The notes under the pieces were generated by a model. That model was not told the DNA's origin, ran no database searches, and saw only the letters and a list, made by a program, of their open reading frames with translations. From Moesziomyces globuligerus (taxonomy: Eukaryota; Basidiomycota; Ustilaginomycetes; Ustilaginales; Ustilaginaceae), in assembly GCA_030849465.1 (NCBI GenBank), contig JARVLF010000012.1:434001-498000 (forward strand): a stretch of 64,000 nucleotides of DNA. Direction: 5' to 3'. Shown here one piece after another: positions 47,422-56,445 of this stretch (positions are counted from its first letter, which is position 1; each line of letters starts with the position of its first letter). Position numbers and translations under genes: made by a program.

Positions 47422-50370
47422 ATGCTCGCCTCCACCGACATCCCTCAGCCCTCTGCTGCTCCAGCCACCTCTGTAGCACACGCAGCCATGGCAGACGACT
47501 CCTCGGCAGGCCAGGCGCGCTCGCGCAAGAAGATGTACAAGAACTGCGACCGCTGCAGGCAGGCCAAGCGCGCTTGCTCCGCCCAGTACGTCAGCATCGC
47601 CGAGGCGCTCGCCAACAAGGTCGCCTGCGACAACTGCAAGAAGAAGGGCCAGGTGTGCACCTTTAACAGCCTCATCAACTCGTTTGGCGGCATCCCCCTC
47701 GCCGGTCTCACGGGCGCCGCTTTTGCAGAGAGCCTGCAGGACACTGCTACCGCCTTTGCTCCCGAAACCTCTTCCAATACCGGCGTGGCTCAACCTGCAG
47801 CCGGTGACGCAGATCTCGCTTCACAGCCAGAGTCGAGCAAGTGTGCCGAGCGACGCAACCAGGCCCAGTCCCAATCTGCTGTCATCGACAACGTCAATGC
47901 CGTCTTCGAGCTGCTCAACGGCTGCGACGACCCGGGTCAGCCCCCGTCCAAGCGACGCAAGGCCTCGGTCCCCGGGTCCGATCACTCTGCTTCGTCCTTC
48001 TTGGGCTTCGCACAGCCAGATTCGAGCTCTTTGACCAACAACACGTCCAATTCGCTCGTGCTCAGCAGAGCGCAGTCGCCCTTTGCGGAAGACGGGTCGG
48101 AGTCGTCGCTGTTCGACATCCTAAGCTTCCAGATCTGGGGCTCGGCACCCGACGTCCGCCTCGCTCAGACCGCCGACCGCCTGCATCTCAACTCGGACCT
48201 TTTGAGCGTCTACGAGGGAGCTGCCGAGTCGGCCTTCCGGGTGTGGGTCACCGACGCCACCACGCCGTATCTCCTCTGCGCCGACTCGCTGAGCTCGTCC
48301 TCGGCCGCCATGTCGCTCAACAAGAAGGTGTGTCTGCTCGATCACGCCTCCCGGCGCATCTTCAAGGCGGACAATGCCAGTCGCAATGTCGAGAAGCGCG
48401 TCTCGGAGGCGTACCAGGCCGTGCTGCTCGCCTATGCAGCTCAGTGGCCTCGTCATCGGAACAACCAGTCGGCGAGTCGGGCAGACTGGAAGCCCGACGA
48501 GGCGCGCATCCGACTCTCTCTCTGGAAGCAGGCGCGCGACAAGCTCATGGACGCTGCCGACGCCTGGTCGTTCCGCATCGTGTTTGCGCTCATCCTGTTT
48601 GCCTGGACCGAAAAGCCGCGCGAGGTGCCCGAGGACGAGGCCTGGGGCACGGTCAACGAGCCCCCGGCGCCGTTGCACGATACGCTGCCGTCGCTTGACG
48701 AGAACAGCGCGCTGGACTCGAGCGCGTGGCAGATCAACGCCGAGGCCAGCACCATGATGCTCGCCACCGCCATGCGCAAGCTCAAGGCGTTCCGGCTCAA
48801 GATCCAGCAGCTCCGGCGCAAGGGCATCGATCTCTGGTCGACGCAAGAGCCCGGCTTGGAGGCATCGCAGGTGGCCCACCGTCGTGCCGAGGCGACGCTG
48901 CTCGAAAACACCTACCACAACCTCTACTGGTTCGGCTGCATGATGGATACCGAGCTCAGCGTGCTGCGCAAGTACGACGCCGTCATCGGCGATGAGGACT
49001 CGGACCTCACCGATCAGCTTCTATCGCCTCAGCGCGCTACTAGCCTTCGCCACGAGACCGAGAGCTTTGCCACGGGCACCAGCGCGACGCGCAAGCCCGT
49101 GCGCAAGATCTGGGACGAGGTGATCCCGGCAAACAGCCAGAAGAACCGACACACCTTTGCAAGGAGCTGGCCGTGCTCCGAGGAGGAGGCCAAGCGTACG
49201 CTGGCGTATGCGACGCCGATCAAGGTGCTTCTCTTCCGTCACGTCGGTCGGCTCCAGTCGAGCTACTGGCGTCAGGCGTCGAGCGAGCAGATCGAACGCC
49301 AGATCGCACACGTGCTCTCGGTGGTGCGTCACTGGGACGAGACCTTTGCGCCCTTCTTTGCGAGCTGCATCGCGCACCACCACGAGCTGCCGGCCTCGAT
49401 CCAGAGCTGGCACGTCATCACGGCGACCAAGTGGAACCTGGCGGCCATCCTGCTCGTCGAGCTGGTGCAGTCCATGGACCGTTCGGCGACCTCGCCGGAT
49501 CCGTTCCAGAACACGGACGAGATCTTTGCTTCGCTTCGTGCCAAGGTGTGTCTGCAGACGGCGGCGCTGATCGAAGCAATCCAGCAATCGAGCTTGGCCC
49601 GCATGCCGAGCGCAGAGTCGCCGTTCGAATTCATCCATGCCACCGACAGCACGGTGCTGCACAGCGATCCGTGGCCCGAGATCTCGGTGCACGGATTCGC
49701 ATGCGTGGCCAAGTGCGAGATCAAGCAGTTTGCCGCCCTGGCGGCGAGGCAGGCGTGGGCAGAGTTGGAAGCGGCCGAGAGCCGCGTGCGCAAGTGCATC
49801 TGGGCGCTCGACCAGCTCAGCAACCGATCGACCATGGCGGTCGACGCGAGCAAAGAGGTGACCAGGCTGCTCGAAGTGCATTCACCCTTTGCGCAGCAAA
49901 AGCGCCAGCAGTTCGCACACGACGAGGTCACGCCACAGTCGACGTCGTCCGCCGCCGTCCGGACTCCGGCCATCGAAGCTTTCTTGGCAGGAGCTCCTAG
50001 CGTAGCACAGACGGCCCCACACGTCCCCACTGCTTTCTCGGATGACGTCTGGGCCTCGTGCTTGCAGATCCTTTCCGAGGCTGACAAGGCCGCGCCAGGT
50101 GGTCAGGAAGAGGGCACGGATGCGCATGCATCGTCCTTGCTCTGGCCAGAACTCCCGTCGATGCGCAGAGCGGATGAGACCGACTCAGCCTCCTCCGACC
50201 TCTCCCTCTCGCCTCCGCACTCGTCGTCGATGGCGGCCGCGCTCGACCCAATCCCAATGCCGTTACCCTCGGAGATGCCGTATACGAACATGTTCCCAGA
50301 GTTCAAAGACCACGACCCTGTTCATCCCCCGCTCGATAGCTTTCACGATTCCTTCCAGTTCCGCATCTAG
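47422..50370 (+). CDS. AlcR-like Zn2Cys6 transcription factor with 16-residue cluster loop
   Basis: 982 aa, single exon, ATG at 47422 preceded by CCACC. The zinc cluster reads C42-x2-C45-x6-C52-x16-C69-x2-C72-x6-C79, followed by TFN. A standard cluster has 5-12 residues between the third and fourth Cys. The 16-residue loop and the CTFN ending are shared with Aspergillus nidulans AlcR, the ethanol-utilisation activator. The central region (residues about 230-560) is helical, with YWFGCMMDTELSVLRKYD typical of regulators of this class. The C-terminus is Ser/Pro/acidic and may activate transcription. Targets are unknown. The AlcR link rests on the cluster geometry only; the rest is too diverged to judge by eye. 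Confidence 0.88.
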   Translation: MLASTDIPQPSAAPATSVAHAAMADDSSAGQARSRKKMYKNCDRCRQAKRACSAQYVSIAEALANKVACDNCKKKGQVCTFNSLINSFGGIPLAGLTGAAFAESLQDTATAFAPETSSNTGVAQPAAGDADLASQPESSKCAERRNQAQSQSAVIDNVNAVFELLNGCDDPGQPPSKRRKASVPGSDHSASSFLGFAQPDSSSLTNNTSNSLVLSRAQSPFAEDGSESSLFDILSFQIWGSAPDVRLAQTADRLHLNSDLLSVYEGAAESAFRVWVTDATTPYLLCADSLSSSSAAMSLNKKVCLLDHASRRIFKADNASRNVEKRVSEAYQAVLLAYAAQWPRHRNNQSASRADWKPDEARIRLSLWKQARDKLMDAADAWSFRIVFALILFAWTEKPREVPEDEAWGTVNEPPAPLHDTLPSLDENSALDSSAWQINAEASTMMLATAMRKLKAFRLKIQQLRRKGIDLWSTQEPGLEASQVAHRRAEATLLENTYHNLYWFGCMMDTELSVLRKYDAVIGDEDSDLTDQLLSPQRATSLRHETESFATGTSATRKPVRKIWDEVIPANSQKNRHTFARSWPCSEEEAKRTLAYATPIKVLLFRHVGRLQSSYWRQASSEQIERQIAHVLSVVRHWDETFAPFFASCIAHHHELPASIQSWHVITATKWNLAAILLVELVQSMDRSATSPDPFQNTDEIFASLRAKVCLQTAALIEAIQQSSLARMPSAESPFEFIHATDSTVLHSDPWPEISVHGFACVAKCEIKQFAALAARQAWAELEAAESRVRKCIWALDQLSNRSTMAVDASKEVTRLLEVHSPFAQQKRQQFAHDEVTPQSTSSAAVRTPAIEAFLAGAPSVAQTAPHVPTAFSDDVWASCLQILSEADKAAPGGQEEGTDAHASSLLWPELPSMRRADETDSASSDLSLSPPHSSSMAAALDPIPMPLPSEMPYTNMFPEFKDHDPVHPPLDSFHDSFQFRI

Positions 50371-50746
50371 CCCTTCCGACTTCTAGTTTCGCAGCTCCTT
50401 CGCTCTTGCCTCGTTGTACTTCCTATTCATTTGTCTGGTCCCATGCAATGCTTTCTACATGCTTCGTGGCCCATGGTGTGAATGTCGCGGTCGTTGCCTC
50501 GTGTCTGAACGGGGTGCACTTTTCAAGCACCAATTTTTTTTTACCGCTTTTTTAGTTGTTTCTTTTCTCCTCTCCATTCTGGGTTTCAGACATCACGGAT
50601 CCGGCACAGATGTCGTATCCATGGTGATGCGCATCAAACACTGCAAGTAATTCTAGTACATGGACGTCGGGAGCCTAGTCCGATATCGTTCAGGAGAGTG
50701 TAAAGCGGAACGATTCGAACAGACGTAGTCAAGGCGGCCGAGAGGT
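50371..50746. other. Convergent 3' region (AlcR-like regulator / MFS)
   Basis: 376 bp between convergent stops, T-rich on the plus strand (runs of 6-9 T at 50530-50580), consistent with 3' UTR and polyadenylation sequence. No gene seen. Confidence 0.5.
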
Positions 50747-52453
50747 TTACTTCCTGTATGTCTCGCCTCGTTCCGCCTTCTCGTTCTGGTCGGTGCGCCT
50801 GCCGCCGTTCTTCTTGCGGTCGTCTGCGAGCGACTGGGCGAACTTGGAGCGTTCTCGGATCTTCTCGCCCTTGACGTAGAAGACGTAGACGGGGATGGCG
50901 ACGATGATGGCCAGGAAGGCGAGCAGCGTGCTCGCCCATTCGAGTCCGAGCCTGTTGTACAGCGGCGTCGCGTACATGGCCGAGACACCGGCGAGGAAGT
51001 CGCGTGCCAGCGCATTGCCGCCCGTCGCCGATGCCGAGTATGGACCGTAGGCCGCAATCATGTAGTCGATCGTCGCCAGGTAGATACTGTAGTTGGCGAT
51101 GGCGATCATGGTCGAGAAGATCATGGGCGCGATCCAGTGGACACGGGGAGGGCCGAGCGAAGTCCAAGCGAAGCCGAAGAGACCCAGAGCCTCGAGCGGG
51201 ACGAGGTAGAGAAGGAGCCAAAGTCGGGCCTCGGGCGCGAGCGCATCCGGGTTGCGGATGCGGCGCTTGCGCTCCCACAAGAAGCGCGGGATGAAGATGA
51301 GGTATCCGAGCAGGTAGCCCAGGTTGATAGGGAGGAAGGCCAGACCGACCTGGACCGTGCTGAATCCCCACTGCTTGTAGACGAGCTGGAAGGACTCGAG
51401 GAAGATGAAGATCAACATGTCCGAGAAACCGGACAGGAGCGAGAGGAAGAGGACGATGGGCTCCCGGACGAACATCTCGAACGGTCGCAGCCAGTACTTT
51501 CCGATCTCCCTCATGCTGAATCGGTCCTCGCGCACCTCGTTGGGGCCGTAAATGTTGTTCTCGCCGTTCTTGCGGCGACGCTTTGCCTCGCGATCCAGCA
51601 GGATCGTCGACCTGGTCTCGGGCACCACGAAGAAGTGAACGAGCTGAACCGCGCCACCGAAGATGAGCTGGATCCAGAAATTCCACTCGACCTTGAGATA
51701 CGCCTGGATAAAGCCTCCGATGAATGGACCGACCGAAGTACCACCGACGGAGGAGAGCACCACGAAAGCGACAGCAAACTGCTGCTCATCCGGCTCCCAC
51801 ATGTCAGCGACCATGCCGAGCGTCACCGAACCTCCAGCTGTGAAGAGACCGCCCAGAAAACGGGCGACAATAAGCGAGCCGTAGTTTGGGGCCAGCGCCG
51901 CAAGCACCTGCCAGATGTTGACGAGGAAGAGCGACACCTGGAGGACGGGCCATCGTCCAATCTCCTCTGACCAGGGCGCCCAAAACTCACAGCCGAACGC
52001 ATAGGCTACGAGAAAGATCATCTGGCCGACTCGTGCTGCGGGCTCGCTGACGCCGTACTTCTCGGCGACACCGGTGACGGCGTTCGGGTAGACCGAGGTG
52101 TTGAAGTTCATCGAGACCTGGACGGCAAAGATGACCGAGAGGATGGCCCACTTGCGCCAGGTGGGGAACGAGTAGCCCGTGGCAAGGTAGCCGGCTCGTT
52201 CGGTGAGGACGATCCTGCCATCATCGCGAGGCTCGAGGTCGTGCTCACCCTCGCGCTGCTTCTCGGAGTTGGTCTTGACCAGGTCGTTTTTCTCCTTGAT
52301 TTCTTGGATGTGGGCAGGGGCAGACTCGTCCTGCGTTGGCCCGCTTGCCTGAGAAGCAGAGTCCTTCTTGGTGTCCGGAGCGTGACGAGGTGTGTTGGTG
52401 GCCGTGCCACCTTCCGAGGAAGAGGTGCGCGATGCGGTCGCGCTGTCCGCCAT
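50747..52453 (-). CDS. MFS drug:H+ antiporter-like transporter (DHA1)
   Basis: 568 aa, single exon, ATG at 52453 (an upstream in-frame GTG is ignored). About 100 hydrophilic N-terminal residues, rich in Ser, Glu and Lys, precede twelve hydrophobic segments. The first is WAILSVIFAVQVSMNFNTSVYP. Loop 2-3 carries a motif-A variant (APWSEEIGRWPVL). The motif-C region of TM5 appears as VLSSVGGTSVGPFIGGFI, matching antiporter families. Loop 6-7 includes the VPETRSTILLDREAKRRRK segment characteristic of fungal DHA1 (Tpo1/Flr1-like) exporters. It probably exports polyamines, drugs or secondary metabolites; the substrate is unknown. The leader upstream is strongly pyrimidine-rich on the coding strand (52536-52600). 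Confidence 0.9.
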   Translation of the reverse strand: MADSATASRTSSSEGGTATNTPRHAPDTKKDSASQASGPTQDESAPAHIQEIKEKNDLVKTNSEKQREGEHDLEPRDDGRIVLTERAGYLATGYSFPTWRKWAILSVIFAVQVSMNFNTSVYPNAVTGVAEKYGVSEPAARVGQMIFLVAYAFGCEFWAPWSEEIGRWPVLQVSLFLVNIWQVLAALAPNYGSLIVARFLGGLFTAGGSVTLGMVADMWEPDEQQFAVAFVVLSSVGGTSVGPFIGGFIQAYLKVEWNFWIQLIFGGAVQLVHFFVVPETRSTILLDREAKRRRKNGENNIYGPNEVREDRFSMREIGKYWLRPFEMFVREPIVLFLSLLSGFSDMLIFIFLESFQLVYKQWGFSTVQVGLAFLPINLGYLLGYLIFIPRFLWERKRRIRNPDALAPEARLWLLLYLVPLEALGLFGFAWTSLGPPRVHWIAPMIFSTMIAIANYSIYLATIDYMIAAYGPYSASATGGNALARDFLAGVSAMYATPLYNRLGLEWASTLLAFLAIIVAIPVYVFYVKGEKIRERSKFAQSLADDRKKNGGRRTDQNEKAERGETYRK

Positions 52454-54151
52454 GGTGAGACGTGATGCTCTGTGCACCGGAAAGGTCTACGGGTCCAAGT
52501 GAGGAGCTCCACAGAGAGGGATCCGCAGCAAAAAAGGGGAGGGGGGAGGGAAGAGAAGAGTTGAATGAGAGTAGTTGTAAGGGAAGTCTGGGGGGGTTGA
52601 AAAGTTTGAGTCTATCCCTCAGCGGACAAGGAGCCCCATTAGCTGGCTGGAGCACAGCAGCCAACTGCAGAAGCTCTATTGCAACGTGGTCGGAGGCTGC
52701 TGCTGGAACAAGACTGGCCAAAGACGGGGGAGAGTCGAGAGGGTGCTACAGAGGTGTGCTGGATGGAAGAGCAGCGGTACAGGAGTCAAGGGTCCGTGGC
52801 TCCACCAGCCTACGCGGACGAACGGTCTTGTGAGCACGGCGAACAAAGGTAAAGGCGCATTTGAACAAATGACACTACATCATCGCTGTGCGACGAGTCG
52901 AGCCAGAGAACCGGCCCGACATGACCAGGCTAGGCGAAAGGGCGCAGGTGGACCCTAAAGTCGTCTGGTTGGATGTAGGGCCCGGGTGAGCTCGAAGCGA
53001 GGGATGCGGTACAGGACAGGCAAGCAGATTGCATAGGGTTCGGGAAGTGCAGGTGCATTGTACCCTAAGCGATTGCGAGGGCGAGAATGACGTTGAGCAC
53101 ATGCAGGTGCATCGATCGGCGAACATGGGCTGCTGCACCGCTATCGTAAGAGGAAGAGTGTTGGGAGCCATGACGGCTTGGCGCGCCGGCAGCCATCGGA
53201 GAATAATTCGTTGGCAGCAAATCCACCAGCCGCAGCCGATGCACGGCGATGCAGAACAATAGGCACCAAAGCCCATCTCGCAGCGAAGCCTGTGCGCGGC
53301 CGCACCGCTTTGGCCTAACCGCCGCCGACCCAACCGCCTCGTTCAACCGCCTCGGCCGCCGTCTTGAGGCTGTCAGCTACAATCACACCTTGCCGCCTCG
53401 AGTTTGGGCCTCGAACTAGCTCCTGCCGGGCCCCAAGTTTGAGCCAGCCCTCAAAGGCACGACCTCTCATTGGCGACGGAATTCGATGTCGCATTCCGCT
53501 TTCCGCAGCGGTTGCATGTTCTGTACAGTAGTCAGAAATGGTCTAGTCTCTGGAATTTGCTCTACTACTCGGCGGCATGCCCTCCGATGCGAGCTGAATC
53601 TGTCAGGACGTTCCTGCTCGGAATGGTTCCAAGTGCCAAGCTCGACAAAGGTGCGCCATCTGCCGCAGCCGAAGCCGGGCTAGCCAACGAGATCGCTCTC
53701 GTAACACGCCCTTCAAGGCGATCTGGAACCGCTGACTGGCGCGCTTCATGCCGAATTGCATCATCGATATTTACCATCCAGCCGAGACGTCGTCCCGTCG
53801 GGCAATTTTTGCCTCCGGGCCTGTGCAATCCAAGCGAAATCGCCGATCCCGGAATTTCTTGATCCACTCAGGACCGTTGCACAGGCTGACGATACTTCTC
53901 CCGGACGCCGGCCGCTCACTCATCAGTCTCGATCGAGGTTCCTCCAACCCTCCTCGCCCTGACACCATACCCGGCTAAAACACTGTGCATGGTCCATCCT
54001 TGAACGATTTCCCCGTGCGGGGGCCCACGTCTTAGACAACCCCCGCGTCACCTCACAGTCATCCTCGCTTCGGGCCACACCAGCCAGGTCGGGGCTTATC
54101 CGAGGTCTACTCTATGTTCCTTTTCCAGAATGCGTGCTAGCAAGTGATACA
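52454..54151. other. Long intergenic region upstream of the MFS gene
   Basis: 1698 bp between the MFS start and the THI20 stop. The first 150 bp are CT-rich on the MFS coding strand. Several short open frames on both strands start at non-ATG codons and show no protein features. No tRNA, repeat or transposon end was found. Confidence 0.5.
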
Positions 54152-56161
54152 TCAGGGTTCAAGCACTAATCTGCGGAGGCTGGGGTCCATGGCTTCGTCC
54201 CACATGCCCGCCTCGAGACGGCAGGCGGCGTTCCAGATCCTCTGCAGCTTGCGCATCTGTCCTGGCGATAGCGCCGCACGTGCTGCCCTGGCCTCGATGA
54301 GCTGCATGGCTCGCTGCGCGGCCTGTTGGAACTCGTCGCTCGCGTACGCCTCGATCCAGTCCGCGTAGTCTTTGTTGAGTGTCGCGGTACGGTGTCGAGC
54401 AAGCCAACGTCCGACTTGCGCGTAGCCGACCATGCACGGGCTCACTGCCACGAGCACATCAAGCACATCGCTTGACCGGCCCGTGTCGAGGACAAAGCGC
54501 GTGTAGGCCAGCGTTGCCGCGCTCTCGATTGTCCCGGACTCGAGTTCGTTCTCGGAAACACCGAGACTCTCGCGACACAGCCGCTTGTGCAGCTCGGCCT
54601 CCTGTGCGATGGTGCGCGACATGTCGACCAGCGTCGAGATCTCCTCGAACGAAGTGTCGGGCGACGCAGCCGCCTGTGCCCAGATGCGCGCGTAATGGCG
54701 CAGGAAGAGATAGTCCTGCTTCATGAACCATACGAAGCCATCGCGCGGTAAGCTACCATCTGCCAGTCCAAGCACAAACGGATGCTGCACGAAGCTAGTC
54801 CATGACTCGAGCGAGTTGGCGATCAGATCGCGATGCAGGGGCAGCTCAGCACCATTCGCATGCGTTGACGACGCAACCAGCCCGCGAGGCTGGAAGGGAT
54901 ACGAGTGGTCCAGCGGACCAGGACCACTGCCCAAGTCTTGGATGCCGCACGCGATGGCGTTCTGCACGTACTTGATCGCGGTCCATGTGGCGCGTACCAG
55001 CGAATGGCCTTGAGCCAGCGACGCAGCCAGCGCCGACGAAAGCGTACATCCAGTCCCATGCGTCGCACTCGATGCAATCAACGGCTTGACGAACAACACG
55101 TATGAGCCTTCGGATCCGTCACCTCGCTGATATAAGACATCGCACACGACCTTGTCGTCAGCCCGAGCGCCACTTGAGGCAGCTGGTTGGTCCAAGACAT
55201 CGGTGAACGGAATCCGGTCTGTACGGACAACGGTGACGTTGCCTTTGCGTGTAATGATCGCACCGTCTACACCGGCCAGCTGGCGCAGCTCGCCATCGTC
55301 ATCGATCCTGACAGACTGAGCGTCCTTTCGGGCAGTCTCTCTGCGCTGCGGATACCGGTGGTCGGACGACCCTGGCTGCCGCGGCCCAGATTCTGGAGAA
55401 ATCGTTTCCACTCTTGCGAGAGCTGTTTCTTGTCGATTCCCCAAGTAGTCGTCGATCTGGGACCTGGAAAGTTTGGCATGGCCTCCTTTGACGAGCACTG
55501 CGCGCGAGCCAAGCTGAGCGATGCTCTTCGCTGCTGCCATCATCTGGGCGAGCTCTGTCTCCTCGCTGCTCTGTGCAAGATCCAGCTCGCGAGGTCCCGA
55601 TTTGTGCGAGGTGAACTTGGCGGCGTAGTTGAGCAGCTGCCTGGCCTCGGGCAGGTTGGGCGTGAGTAGGGTGCACAGCGGCAACAGATCTCTGATCAGC
55701 GTCGCGATGGCGCCCTCTGAAAGAAGGAGAGAGCCAGAGGTAGAAACCATGACCGGATCGAGCACGATGGGAACGTGTCGGCCCCCATGCGCATCCGCCG
55801 ATTGCGCCCACTCTCCCAGACGCGTGGCGAGCGCTTCAACGATGGCTTCGTTGCACAGCATGCCCATTTTGACTGCGTCGATCTCTATATCCGATGCGAC
55901 CGAGTCAAACTGCTGAAGCACGAACTCGGGCGGGCATGCATGGATCGCCGAGACACCGGTCGTGTTCTGTGCGGTCAGGGCCGTGAGCACGGAGAGGCCG
56001 TAGGTGCCTAGCGACAGGAAGGTCTTGAGATCCGCCTGAATGCCAGCTCCTCCTCCCGAGTCGGAGCCGGCAATCGTGAGAACCCTTGGTGGCGACATGT
56101 GCGATCTGTCGCTCGCAGTCGTCTCGCCGGAGATGCAAACCTGGCAGTGTTGGAGGGTCAT
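54152..56161 (-). CDS. Thi20-type HMP/HMP-P kinase fused to TenA thiaminase domain
   Basis: 669 aa, single exon. The ATG at 56161 is the first in frame and has a better context than the ATG at 56098 (648 aa), which lies just before the conserved start PPRVLTIAGSDSGGGAG. The N-terminal ThiD kinase phosphorylates hydroxymethylpyrimidine twice for thiamine synthesis: GSDSGGGAGIQADLKT binds substrate, VKMGML and LDPVMVSTSG follow, and SATHGTGCTLSSALA is the anion-hole motif. About 70 poorly conserved residues are inserted late in the kinase (around PESGPRQPGSSDHRYPQRRE). The TenA domain occupies about residues 470-650 with its catalytic cysteine at C576 (AVSPCMVGYAQVG). It salvages pyrimidine from thiamine breakdown. 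The gene is divergent from URB1. Confidence 0.93.
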   Translation of the reverse strand: MTLQHCQVCISGETTASDRSHMSPPRVLTIAGSDSGGGAGIQADLKTFLSLGTYGLSVLTALTAQNTTGVSAIHACPPEFVLQQFDSVASDIEIDAVKMGMLCNEAIVEALATRLGEWAQSADAHGGRHVPIVLDPVMVSTSGSLLLSEGAIATLIRDLLPLCTLLTPNLPEARQLLNYAAKFTSHKSGPRELDLAQSSEETELAQMMAAAKSIAQLGSRAVLVKGGHAKLSRSQIDDYLGNRQETALARVETISPESGPRQPGSSDHRYPQRRETARKDAQSVRIDDDGELRQLAGVDGAIITRKGNVTVVRTDRIPFTDVLDQPAASSGARADDKVVCDVLYQRGDGSEGSYVLFVKPLIASSATHGTGCTLSSALAASLAQGHSLVRATWTAIKYVQNAIACGIQDLGSGPGPLDHSYPFQPRGLVASSTHANGAELPLHRDLIANSLESWTSFVQHPFVLGLADGSLPRDGFVWFMKQDYLFLRHYARIWAQAAASPDTSFEEISTLVDMSRTIAQEAELHKRLCRESLGVSENELESGTIESAATLAYTRFVLDTGRSSDVLDVLVAVSPCMVGYAQVGRWLARHRTATLNKDYADWIEAYASDEFQQAAQRAMQLIEARAARAALSPGQMRKLQRIWNAACRLEAGMWDEAMDPSLRRLVLEP

Positions 56162-56445
56162 GGCGTCGCCATCGAAGCCGTGGCTCCCACATCCTCCGGG
56201 TGGAGGTCCGAGCCACGTGACGAGCTGCGAATCTCTCTTCCGTGTTCCGACCTTTTTCCTCCTTTGCACCCTTTTTGTGAAGAAAAGCAAATCAACGCTG
56301 TGGAGCGCCAAAAATTTCCGTCCGATTTTTGCCTTTTTGCCCCGAGCGAGCTTTGTCCGCCATAGCTTTTTTTGGGTAGCTCTCTTTCTCTGTCCACCTC
56401 TCCATCACAGCATCGTGTCGAATAGATACGAATCTCCCCGCTGAC

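Noticed and set aside
56162..56445. Possible TPP riboswitch upstream of the thiamine gene
   Set aside because: The conserved CTGAGA element was looked for on the coding strand and not found, and no intron is seen in the leader.
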